DNA from: Pseudomonas sp. RGM2987
GTDB lineage: Bacteria > Pseudomonadota > Gammaproteobacteria > Pseudomonadales > Pseudomonadaceae
Direction: 5' to 3'
Length of the DNA: 64,000 nt
Assembly: GCF_022952855.1 (NCBI RefSeq)
Contig: NZ_JALJDX010000206.1
Span: forward strand, 1-64,000
Shown here: one piece after another, positions 57,516 through 64,000 of the stretch
Layout: each line of letters begins with the position of its first letter
Position numbering within the stretch: the stretch's first letter is position 1
Position numbers and translations under genes: made by a program
The notes under the pieces: generated by a model
What the model saw: only the letters and a program-made list of their open reading frames with translations
Databases searched by the model: none
What the model was told of the DNA's origin: nothing

Positions 57516-57656
57516 TCATTGCGAGGAGGCTGTTTCCGTAGGAATCCTCTGGTCGGCAGGTTGCTCTCGGTCTGTCATAAAGTCTGTTGTTGGAGTGTTA
57601 TCATCGAACCAGCTATCCCAAGTTTCGCCGGTCGGTGTGGTGTTTGTCTTTTCCAT
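57516..57656 (-). pseudogene. VapB antitoxin C-terminal remnant
   Basis: A 46-residue frame with the typical VapB C-terminus: TPTGETWDSWFDD, then DFMTDREQPADQ. The N-terminal AbrB-type DNA-binding half is absent, and no VapC gene adjoins. An AGAGGGA site precedes the ATG at 57656, so a short peptide might still be made. The rest of the 57413-57838 gap holds only a REP arm and AT-rich sequence before the next gene. Confidence 0.6.
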
Positions 57657-57838
57657 ATCCAGTCCCTCTACGGAGTTCAATCGTAAGTGCAAGGATAGTG
57701 AAGAGAAGGGTAGCGGGATATCCCGATTACGCCGTCGGTTTCCTCATAACCTATAGTTTCAATCAATCTAAACCTTAGCTGACGATTTTGCTCAAAACAG
57801 AACTCATGTGAGCCGTTTCCATAACTGGAGTCCTCGCC

Positions 57839-58288
57839 ATGAAGCGCATCCATTTCTTCATATTGCCCCTCGTCGCGCTGGGCGCGCTGTTGCTGCCCAT
57901 CACGCTCACAGCCACCAGCCTCGCACCCATCGACAATTCCGGCGTGCAAGTGCAGCCGCTGCAGCAGAACGGCGTCACTTATCTCTCTGGGGGGATCGGC
58001 GAGGATGAAGCCCGCGCCATCGAGCAGGCGAAAGGCTATAACCTGCACATGATGTTTTCGGTGGGGCCCGGGAACAAGTACATCCCGGATGTGGATGTCA
58101 CGGTCCAGAATGCTTCGGGTCAAACCGTATTGACGTTGGAGGGCGCGGGGCCGCTGGTGTATGTGCAGCTACCGCCGGGCAAGTACAAGGTACTGGCGAC
58201 ACGCAATGGCGGGGAGCGCCGCGACACCGCCGATGTTGGCAACGGTGCCGCACGCAACCTGGTGTTCCATTGGAACGGTGACGAATAG
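57839..58288 (+). CDS. Exported carboxypeptidase-regulatory-like (beta-sandwich) protein
   Basis: A 149-residue precursor with signal peptide (RIHFFILPLVALGALLLPIT). The second half looks like a CarboxypepD_reg-type Ig-like fold (VDVTVQNASGQTVLTLEGAG; YVQLPPGKYKVLATRNGGER). Probably periplasmic; role unknown. It is convergent with copy 2 of the NKQQKR family. Confidence 0.75.
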   Translation: MKRIHFFILPLVALGALLLPITLTATSLAPIDNSGVQVQPLQQNGVTYLSGGIGEDEARAIEQAKGYNLHMMFSVGPGNKYIPDVDVTVQNASGQTVLTLEGAGPLVYVQLPPGKYKVLATRNGGERRDTADVGNGAARNLVFHWNGDE

Positions 58289-58297
58289 CCGACCGGC

Positions 58298-58744
58298 TTA
58301 TTCGCCGGTGGGTTCTTCCATCGACTGGCGATAGCGGTCCAGCGCTTCGCTGAAGTCCTTGATGAACTCCGGGGTGCTGAGCCAGCGTTGCGCCGTCTCG
58401 CGGTCCATGTCGTCGGCCCACATGCGGTAGTCCACCAGCATGTCGGCGGCCAGGTTGGTCGCGGCCATGCTTTCGTTCTCGGCATTCTTCAGGTCGAGCA
58501 GGCCCGGGCGCTCGCTGATCATCACGCTCAGGGAGGACAGCAAGGTATCGAGCAATTCGCTACGACCGATGGCCTCGGCTTCGCGCAGCTTGGCGAACAG
58601 CTCCAGCACGTAGACTGGCGGCTGGGCAGTGGCGTGGGCCGGGTCGCCGTACATGGGGATGGATTTGCGCCCGGTCATGCGGATCTGCTTGGCTTTGTCT
58701 TTGGCGCGCTTGGCGCGTTTTTGCTGCTTGTTCAATGAGGCCAT
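58298..58744 (-). CDS. NKQQKR-family hypothetical protein, copy 2
   Basis: A 148-residue paralogue of 56918-57412: MASLNKQQKRAKRAKDKAKQ at the start and MLVDYRMWADDMDRETAQRW near the end. The middle is divergent. It sits just downstream of bphP (41 bases) on the same strand, so may be co-transcribed. Confidence 0.78.
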   Translation of the reverse strand: MASLNKQQKRAKRAKDKAKQIRMTGRKSIPMYGDPAHATAQPPVYVLELFAKLREAEAIGRSELLDTLLSSLSVMISERPGLLDLKNAENESMAATNLAADMLVDYRMWADDMDRETAQRWLSTPEFIKDFSEALDRYRQSMEEPTGE

Positions 58745-58784
58745 TGGGCTTCGGTTTCCAATTCGTTAAGAGGGCGGTGCCCGC

Positions 58785-61019
58785 TCAGCCGATTTTCGGC
58801 ACGGTAAAACGGAATTCGCTGCCCATGCCCGGCTGGCTTTCGGCGTGCAGTTTACCGCCATGGGCCTGGACAATCCCCTGGGAAATGTACAGTCCCAGCC
58901 CGGTGCCGTTCGGGTTGCCTTCCTTGACCGTCCAGTAACGGTCAAAAACATGCGGCAACTGCTCCGCCGTGATGCCTTCCCCGGTGTCGCGGACGCTGAA
59001 CACGATCTCATCGCCCACCGACATCGCGCTGACGCCCACGCGGCCTTGCTGCGGGGTGAACTTGATGGCATTGCCGATCAGGTTGGACAGCACCTGGAAC
59101 AGCCGCTCGGGATCGGCGTTGATATGCAGGTCGGGTTCGGCGTGGAACGACATGTCGATGGCCTTGGCCGTGGCGAGCGGCGACAGAAGCGCGCAGGCAT
59201 CTTCGAATATCTGGGTGACGCTGGTTGGCCGGGGATTGATGGTGTAGCGCCCGGCATCGATGCGCGAGGTGTCGAGCAGGTCTTCCAGCAGCACGTTCAT
59301 ACGACTGGTGGCCTGTTGCATGGTATCGATGGCCGAGGCGATTCGCTTCGAGCTGTGGGAGCCGTCGGAACTGAAGGCCTTTTGCATCATGCCGCAGAGC
59401 ATGGAAATGACCGTCATCGGGCTGCGCAGGTCATGGGACACCACCGCTACCAGGTCATCTCGGGCCTGCACGGCCTGGCGTTCCTTGTGCACCTGGCGGG
59501 CCAGGTCGTTTTCCAGGGCCGAGCGCCGCAAGTCATTGGCGGCGAACAGGTCGCCGTGGGTCCATTTGGCACTGATGCCGGCCATTTCGACCTTCCAGAT
59601 CTCGAAAGAGGTCCGGGGCCTCAGGCGCAGGCCGGTCTCGCTGTTCTCCAGGTCCAGGGGCTTTTGCGGGTCACCACTCCATTGAATGGTCTGCTTCACC
59701 TCGGGGCGGAACCACAGCACGCCGTTTTCCACCGGCTTGGGTAGATGAATCGCCAGCACGCCACTCGCCACGTCCTGATAGGCCAGGGCTGCCGGAAAAA
59801 CGCTGCTCAGATTGTGCTGGGAAAAGACCGGTTGCCCGGTTTCCAGGATCCATTTGTGCAACTGGCGGATCTGATCCGGCGCTGGACACTGGCCGTGGCG
59901 ATGCAGCTTGTTGTCTTCGAGGATCGCGACGCCGCTGGCGCCGGTGAGGTCCATCAGTCGCTGGGGCTGGTGGGACAAACCGTCGAACACGTTATGGGTG
60001 GACTCGGCCATGGCGCCGGCGAGTATCTGGAGATTTTCAAGCTTGGCCTCCCGTTGACTGGCCAGCTCCAGCGCCTCCATGGCACTGATCTGCAATGACA
60101 GTACCTGGCCGATGGTCTGGCAGGCCATGCGCATTTCGTGCGGAACCAGCAGCGGCTCGCGGTTGCCGCAACTGATCAGGCCCCACAGCCGCTCACCTTC
60201 CATCAGCGAAATGCTCATAGAGGACAGCACGCCCATGTTCTTCATGTACTGACGGTGTATCGGTGAGACGCTGCGCAGGGTGGAAAAGCTCAGATCCAGC
60301 GGCACCTGGGTGTCGGGCCGCAGCTCGGGGATCAGTGGTACTGGTGCATAGTCGGCATTGGGGATGATCCGCAACCAGTTGGTGCGGTACAGCTCGCGGG
60401 CCTGCTCGGGAATGTCCGATGCCGGAAAGAACAGACCTTTGTACAGCTCCATCGACGGCGCGCTGGCCTCGGCGATCACCTGCCCGTGACCTTCCTCTTC
60501 GAAGCGATAGATCAACACCCGGTCGTAGCCGGTCATGGCCTGGATTTCCCGTACGCTGATTTCGTACAGCGCCTGGAGGGTTTTCGCACTCTGAAGGCGT
60601 TGCAGCATGCGGCCCAGGTTGGCTTCGCCGGTGGCGCCTTCGGGACGGTAATCGCTCAGGTGCTGTTCCAGCTCGACGATCAGGGCGCCCTGATGACGAT
60701 GAACCAGGGCGTCGAATCGCTGGGCGTTCACGACGACTGCCAGGGGCACCTTGTCGCTTTCCGGGGTGGCGCGGCAGGCGATAAGAATGGCCTCGGCCTG
60801 TTCCGGACCGAACAGTGTTTCCAGCTTCTGGCCCAACAACCTGTGGGGATCGTGCCCCATCAACTGCAATACATTGGCACTGACCTGTCGGATCAGGAAC
60901 TCGGGTTCCGATAGCATCAACAGCACACCATGAGGCTGGATGGCACCGGGGAAGCGGATCGGCTCGTCTGCGCAATTGGCCAGGAGCTTTTCGAAGGCTT
61001 CTTGGTTCTCCGGGTTCAT
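58785..61019 (-). CDS. bphP: Bacteriophytochrome histidine kinase BphP
   Basis: Red/far-red photoreceptor kinase of 744 residues. Biliverdin-binding Cys16 (LLANCADEPI), PAS (residues about 15-115), GAF with PASDIPEQAR (around 205), PHY (around 330-500, including the WTHGDLF tongue region), HisKA (VAVVSHDLRSPMTVISML) and HATPase (NLIGNAIKFTP; DTGEGI; GTGLGLYIS). It overlaps bphO by four bases. No adjacent response regulator gene is seen. Confidence 0.94.
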   Translation of the reverse strand: MNPENQEAFEKLLANCADEPIRFPGAIQPHGVLLMLSEPEFLIRQVSANVLQLMGHDPHRLLGQKLETLFGPEQAEAILIACRATPESDKVPLAVVVNAQRFDALVHRHQGALIVELEQHLSDYRPEGATGEANLGRMLQRLQSAKTLQALYEISVREIQAMTGYDRVLIYRFEEEGHGQVIAEASAPSMELYKGLFFPASDIPEQARELYRTNWLRIIPNADYAPVPLIPELRPDTQVPLDLSFSTLRSVSPIHRQYMKNMGVLSSMSISLMEGERLWGLISCGNREPLLVPHEMRMACQTIGQVLSLQISAMEALELASQREAKLENLQILAGAMAESTHNVFDGLSHQPQRLMDLTGASGVAILEDNKLHRHGQCPAPDQIRQLHKWILETGQPVFSQHNLSSVFPAALAYQDVASGVLAIHLPKPVENGVLWFRPEVKQTIQWSGDPQKPLDLENSETGLRLRPRTSFEIWKVEMAGISAKWTHGDLFAANDLRRSALENDLARQVHKERQAVQARDDLVAVVSHDLRSPMTVISMLCGMMQKAFSSDGSHSSKRIASAIDTMQQATSRMNVLLEDLLDTSRIDAGRYTINPRPTSVTQIFEDACALLSPLATAKAIDMSFHAEPDLHINADPERLFQVLSNLIGNAIKFTPQQGRVGVSAMSVGDEIVFSVRDTGEGITAEQLPHVFDRYWTVKEGNPNGTGLGLYISQGIVQAHGGKLHAESQPGMGSEFRFTVPKIG

Positions 61020-61621
61020 AGCAGGACCTCCTGGCTGTCCAGCCAGTGTTCAAAATAGGTAAACGTCGCTTTGGCGGCACATGTAGCTTCGAACGTTTGC
61101 GCTTCGCCCAGGTTCCTGTCGTCCAGATATTGGAGAAAGTCCTTCCAGCGTCGCCCGGTGAGTTCGCCGTACACGTTAAGAAACGCCGCGCCGCTGGTCG
61201 CATCAAGACCCAGTTGCCCGGCTACCCTGCGTCGCAGGATCTGCCCACCGAGCGTTGCCCCTTCCAGTACATAGGAAACCCCGAGCGCGGCGGCACGGGA
61301 GTCGATCCGTGGCAGTGCCTGGCAAACAGGCAGCGCGTCGATAGCCGTTTCATCGAGGCCCAACGCCTTGAGGTCGCCCCGCAGTACCGGAAGTTTGATC
61401 CGTAGCGACTGGTCGAGCCCTGCGGGTATCAGCGCCAGGACATGCAGTCGTTGCTCCAGCGGCTGATAAAAGCCGTAGTAGGCAGCCATCAAGCGCCGGT
61501 ACAGGTCCAGATCCAACTGCTCGGAGAAAAACGGCAGGCGTTTCTCCAGGGCGACGTGCATCTCGGCGGTTTCAGTCCGCAATGCTTGGATCAAGGAAGA
61601 AAGGGGGGCGGCGGGTGACAT
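61016..61621 (-). CDS. bphO: Heme oxygenase BphO
   Basis: Makes biliverdin for BphP from heme. The 201-residue protein has the proximal-His motif (TAEMHVALEKRLP) and the distal helix GVSYVLEGATLGGQ. ATG 61621 is chosen; upstream in-frame starts exist (ATG 61669) but add a basic leader not expected. Translationally coupled to bphP. Confidence 0.9.
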   Translation of the reverse strand: MSPAAPLSSLIQALRTETAEMHVALEKRLPFFSEQLDLDLYRRLMAAYYGFYQPLEQRLHVLALIPAGLDQSLRIKLPVLRGDLKALGLDETAIDALPVCQALPRIDSRAAALGVSYVLEGATLGGQILRRRVAGQLGLDATSGAAFLNVYGELTGRRWKDFLQYLDDRNLGEAQTFEATCAAKATFTYFEHWLDSQEVLL

Positions 61622-61744
61622 GCAGGATAGAGCTCGTTCAGAGGATTTTTGCCGAAAAAAGCGCATCAATCTTACACAGATTCATCAGGTAGGCTGCTAT
61701 CGGTTGTCGAGTTTATCCCTTGAGTCGCTGGGTGCGCCTGCTGC

Positions 61745-61975
61745 TCAAAGCGTGCCCCTGACGATGTCTCGTGGGCCAAGATTGAGCGCTTTGATATTGG
61801 CAATAGCTTCCTCTTCCACTGCGGGCCGGTCTCGACTGGCCAGTAGGCGTTCGTAGTAGAAGGTGCTGATTTAGCGTTCGAGGGCGCGGGTGGACCAGTT
61901 CTGGCTGACTACCTCGTTCATGTACCACTGGCGCGCACTGTCACTCTCTACCCGCAAAAGTGAGGGGCTGGTCAG
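61745..61975 (-). pseudogene. DUF1016 / YhcG-type nuclease fragment
   Basis: Minus-strand translation gives LLRVESDSARQWYMNEVVSQ then NWSTRALER-stop-ISTFYYERLLASRDRPAV, a known stretch of the DUF1016 N-domain of PDDEXK nucleases (YhcG). It has an in-frame TAA where a Gln is usual and ends at 61745. The rest of the gene is missing. It marks past loss of an accessory gene in the 61622-62087 gap. Confidence 0.65.
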
Positions 61976-62027
61976 TGGTGCCTGTTTTGTAGGACATGTC
62001 TCTGATGAGCGTCATCCGTGACTACGA

Positions 62028-62071
62028 GGGGGCTGCTGCGCAGCCCAGCGGGAGTAAACTCCCTCGCCACA
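62028..62071. repeat. REP element, family 1, decayed
   Basis: GGCTGCTGCGCAGCCCAGCG then GGGAGTAAACTCCCTCGCCAC, the family-1 core with two substitutions (GCAAGC to GTAAAC, still paired). Confidence 0.78.
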
Positions 62072-62087
62072 GGGTGGTATTTCAGCT

Positions 62088-62489
62088 TCAGCTATTTGCC
62101 AGGGCTTGGGAGGCGGCGACGTAGTCGGCCTGGAATTGTGGGCTCTCGACCCAGTCCAGCGCGGCTTGTTCGTCGACGCCGGTGGTCATGCGTCGATATT
62201 CGATCAAGGCGGTGAAGATGAAGTCGGTGGCCTCTTCTTCGCCTTCCTGTTCCAGCACCAGGGCCAGCAGTGGGTGTCCCAGGAAAACCGCACACATGGC
62301 TTGCTGGCTGACTTTCTCGGCAACGCGCATGGCTTGGAAAAGGTCCGACAGATCCACCGTCTCCAGATCGATGCGCTCATCGTTCGGGTCGAGGAAGTCA
62401 TTCGGCGCAGCGGCGCGTTGGATCCGGTTGTTCTTGGCTTTCGCCTTGGCGCGCTGGTTTCGTTTCTGCTGTTTGTTTGCCGAGGACAT
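62088..62489 (-). CDS. NKQQKR-family hypothetical protein, copy 3
   Basis: A 133-residue member with the same N-terminus (MSSANKQQKRNQRAKAKAKN) and a related C-terminal block (LIEYRRMTTGVDEQAALDWV). More diverged than copies 1 and 2. All three are minus-strand genes within 5.6 kb. Confidence 0.75.
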   Translation of the reverse strand: MSSANKQQKRNQRAKAKAKNNRIQRAAAPNDFLDPNDERIDLETVDLSDLFQAMRVAEKVSQQAMCAVFLGHPLLALVLEQEGEEEATDFIFTALIEYRRMTTGVDEQAALDWVESPQFQADYVAASQALANS

Positions 62490-62555
62490 GGCCAGGACCC
62501 TGAGGTGAAAAAATAGGCCGTCTATCCTACAGCTTCACGGTGGACGCTTCGAATC

Positions 62556-62885
62556 TCAATCCACCACGAACAGGGTGGCGCCCACCGAAGTGGACGATCG
62601 ATGAGGCTCGGCGTGGTCGGCCACCTGATAGCTCATGCCGGGCTTGAGCACGAACTGGCGTCCGTCCTCCAGCTCGGTGTTCAACTGGCCCGTCAGGCAA
62701 AACAGAATGTGCCCCTTGACGCACCAGTGGTCGGCTAGATAACCCGCCGTATATTCCACCATCCGCACCCGGATGTTCCCGAGCTGCCGCGTGCGCCAAT
62801 AGGCGGTGCCGGTGACGCCTTTGTGTTCGGTGGGCTCGATGGTTGACCAGTCGGTGGTGCCGAAGGGGATGTTGGTGATGTCCAT
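62556..62885 (-). CDS. DHCW-motif cupin fold protein
   Basis: A 109-residue single cupin of the DHCW group (GYLADHWCVKGHILFCLTG) with a second motif (VLKPGMSYQVADHAEPHRSS). Metal-binding residues are likely; function unknown. Confidence 0.82.
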   Translation of the reverse strand: MDITNIPFGTTDWSTIEPTEHKGVTGTAYWRTRQLGNIRVRMVEYTAGYLADHWCVKGHILFCLTGQLNTELEDGRQFVLKPGMSYQVADHAEPHRSSTSVGATLFVVD

Positions 62886-62965
62886 GTCGACTCGTTGTGT
62901 TGGGGGGAGACCGCGATGGATAAATGTAGCCGAGTCGATGAGGTGGCGGAAGAAACTCTAGCCAA

Positions 62966-63003
62966 TAAAAAACCCCGATCAATTTCTTGATCGGGGTTTT
63001 CGG
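62966..63003 (-). terminator. Terminator downstream of tRNA-Phe
   Basis: AACCCCGATCAA-TTTC-TTGATCGGGGTT hairpin with an A run on the plus strand, that is a T run at the 3' end on the minus strand. Confidence 0.85.
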
Positions 63004-63007
63004 TATT

Positions 63008-63083
63008 TGGTGCCCAGAGACGGAATCGAACCGCCGACACGGGGATTTTCAATCCCCTGCTCTACCGACTGAGCTATCTGGGC
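63008..63083 (-). tRNA. tRNA-Phe (GAA)
   Basis: Minus-strand cloverleaf: acceptor GCCCAGA...TCTGGGC, anticodon loop TTGAAAA with anticodon GAA, T loop GGTTCGATTCC, encoded CCA. Confidence 0.97.
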
Positions 63084-63185
63084 AACGGGGCGCATTAAAC
63101 GGGTTTTTCGGGGGGGCGTCAAGCACGTTATCAAAAAATATTTAATTATTACCGTCGCTTACGTTCCGCCCCCGATGCGCAGCGC

Positions 63186-63458
63186 TTATTCCGACGGCGG
63201 CACGTAGCCTTCGGCCTTGGCGTATTCTTCGCCGGAAAAGAACTTTTCCATCTCGCCCTGAAGGTATTTGCGATCTTCGGCGTTCATCATGTTCAGGCGT
63301 TTTTCGTTGATCAGCAGGGTCTGGTGTTTCTGCCAGTCACCCCAGGCCTTGGCCGAAACGTTGTCGTAGATATCCTGGCCCTTGGCGCCCGGGAACGGCG
63401 CGCGTTCCAGGCCTTCCAGGGGTTCTTTGTACTTGCGGCACATGATGGTGCGGGTCAT
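63186..63458 (-). CDS. yggX: Probable Fe(2+)-trafficking protein YggX
   Basis: A 90-residue protein that protects iron-sulfur clusters and traffics iron: [20 protein letters not shown] with the conserved Cys7, [20 protein letters not shown]. It overlaps mutY by four bases (ATGA). Confidence 0.95.
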   Translation of the reverse strand: MTRTIMCRKYKEPLEGLERAPFPGAKGQDIYDNVSAKAWGDWQKHQTLLINEKRLNMMNAEDRKYLQGEMEKFFSGEEYAKAEGYVPPSE

Positions 63459-64000
63459 TGCAACTCTCCTGCGTTCAATACGGCGGCCGCGCGTTCGAGC
63501 AAGGTCTTGACCGGGGCGGCGAGGCCCAGGCGCGGCGGGGTGGCGAGGTTATACCAGAGCCAGTCGGCCTCGGCCACGTGATGGCCGGTTTCGCGGACCT
63601 GGACCAGCCAGGGTTCGATGGCCAGCTGGAAATGGCTGAAGGTGTGCACCAGGCTTGGCATTTCCTGCTGTTTGCCCAGTTCCAGGGAATGTTGCAGGGC
63701 CAGGTGCTGCAAGTCGTCGAGGTCATCGAGTTCCGGCAGGCTCCACAGCCCGCCCCAAAGCCCGGTGGACGGGCGTCGGTAAAGCAGAATCGCGCCCTCA
63801 CGATTGGCCAGCATCGGCATCAGGGTGCGTTTTTTTGGCACGTCCTTGCGGGGCTTGGGAATCGGGTAGCGAGTCTCCAGGCCCAACAGGTGGGCTTCAC
63901 AACCCGCTTTCAACGGGCAGAGCAGGCAGCTGGGCTTGCTGCGGGTGCAGAGCGTAGCGCCCAGGTCCATCATCGCCTGGGTGTAGGCGTTGACCCGGTC
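63455..64000 (-). CDS. mutY: A/G-specific adenine glycosylase MutY, C-terminal part
   Basis: The C-terminal portion of the DNA repair glycosylase that removes adenine opposite 8-oxoguanine. Visible: the 4Fe-4S cysteines ([17 protein letters not shown]) and the C-terminal NUDT1-like domain ([29 protein letters not shown] region). The 5' part lies beyond the window; the frame stays open to 64000. Confidence 0.94.
   Translation of the reverse strand, partial: DRVNAYTQAMMDLGATLCTRSKPSCLLCPLKAGCEAHLLGLETRYPIPKPRKDVPKKRTLMPMLANREGAILLYRRPSTGLWGGLWSLPELDDLDDLQHLALQHSLELGKQQEMPSLVHTFSHFQLAIEPWLVQVRETGHHVAEADWLWYNLATPPRLGLAAPVKTLLERAAAVLNAGELQ

Overview
This window is a chromosomal segment of a Pseudomonas of the fluorescens group. 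The evidence is the GC-rich codon use, the gene order tex / PaaI-type thioesterase / gshA, ompR-envZ, rimB-rimK / hslR / hslO / pckA, fdhF-fdhD, nudE-cysQ, dctB-dctD, yggX-mutY (an order known from Pseudomonas, recalled not computed), and the many copies of two REP palindrome families (GTGGCGAGGGAGC... and GTGGGAGCGGGC...). Most of the window is core metabolism and regulation, broken by short accessory stretches.

Layout. 1-3.6 kb: taurine operon tauABCD (minus). 3.8-8.3 kb: tex, a hotdog thioesterase and gshA (minus). 8.6-10.8 kb: ompR-envZ. 10.9-15.9 kb: rimK/rimB against hslR, hslO, pckA. 16-18 kb: accessory patch with a DUF1493 protein, an S-type-pyocin/colicin-E3-like rRNase toxin gene broken by one missing base, and its coupled putative immunity gene. 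18.2-28 kb: 3-hydroxyacyl-CoA dehydrogenase plus thioesterase, a glycine-zipper protein, fdhF-fdhD with a LysR regulator, a BON-LysM protein, a HAD nucleotidase, nudE-cysQ. 28-32.3 kb: thioesterase, dctD, dctB and an isolated rmlC (minus). 32.5-41.5 kb: a three-module aminotransferase, agmatine deiminase, an OprD porin, a 2OG-Fe dioxygenase, a GNAT enzyme and azlCD.

42-51.2 kb is the second accessory zone: a YafQ-like toxin remnant, a Xre/MbcA-RES toxin-antitoxin pair, a chemoreceptor, an exported epoxide-hydrolase-like enzyme, a DUF6124 gene with a highly structured leader, and a small islet (Fic protein and BRCT protein) bounded by an intact tRNA-Thr and a repeated tRNA-Thr 3' half. 51.2-56.6 kb: FkbM methyltransferase and a basic-amino-acid-type ABC transporter. 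56.9-62.5 kb: three related small proteins with the same lysine/arginine-rich N-terminus, interspersed with a VapB remnant, a DUF1016 remnant and the heme oxygenase/bacteriophytochrome pair bphO-bphP. The window ends with a DHCW cupin, tRNA-Phe, yggX and the 3' part of mutY.

Most interesting signals: (1) the leader upstream of the DUF6124 gene (about 47.38-47.58 kb), which can form a 16-bp stem or mutually exclusive alternatives, like a bistable RNA switch; (2) the tRNA-Thr-flanked Fic/BRCT islet with TTGAGAT operator-like repeats; (3) the frameshifted E3-type rRNase toxin with an unrecognised immunity partner; (4) the three-member NKQQKR protein family; (5) a compact promoter-to-terminator unit at 37.48-37.58 kb that looks like a small RNA or attenuator. 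All calls are from reading the sequence and recalled family knowledge; no search was run.
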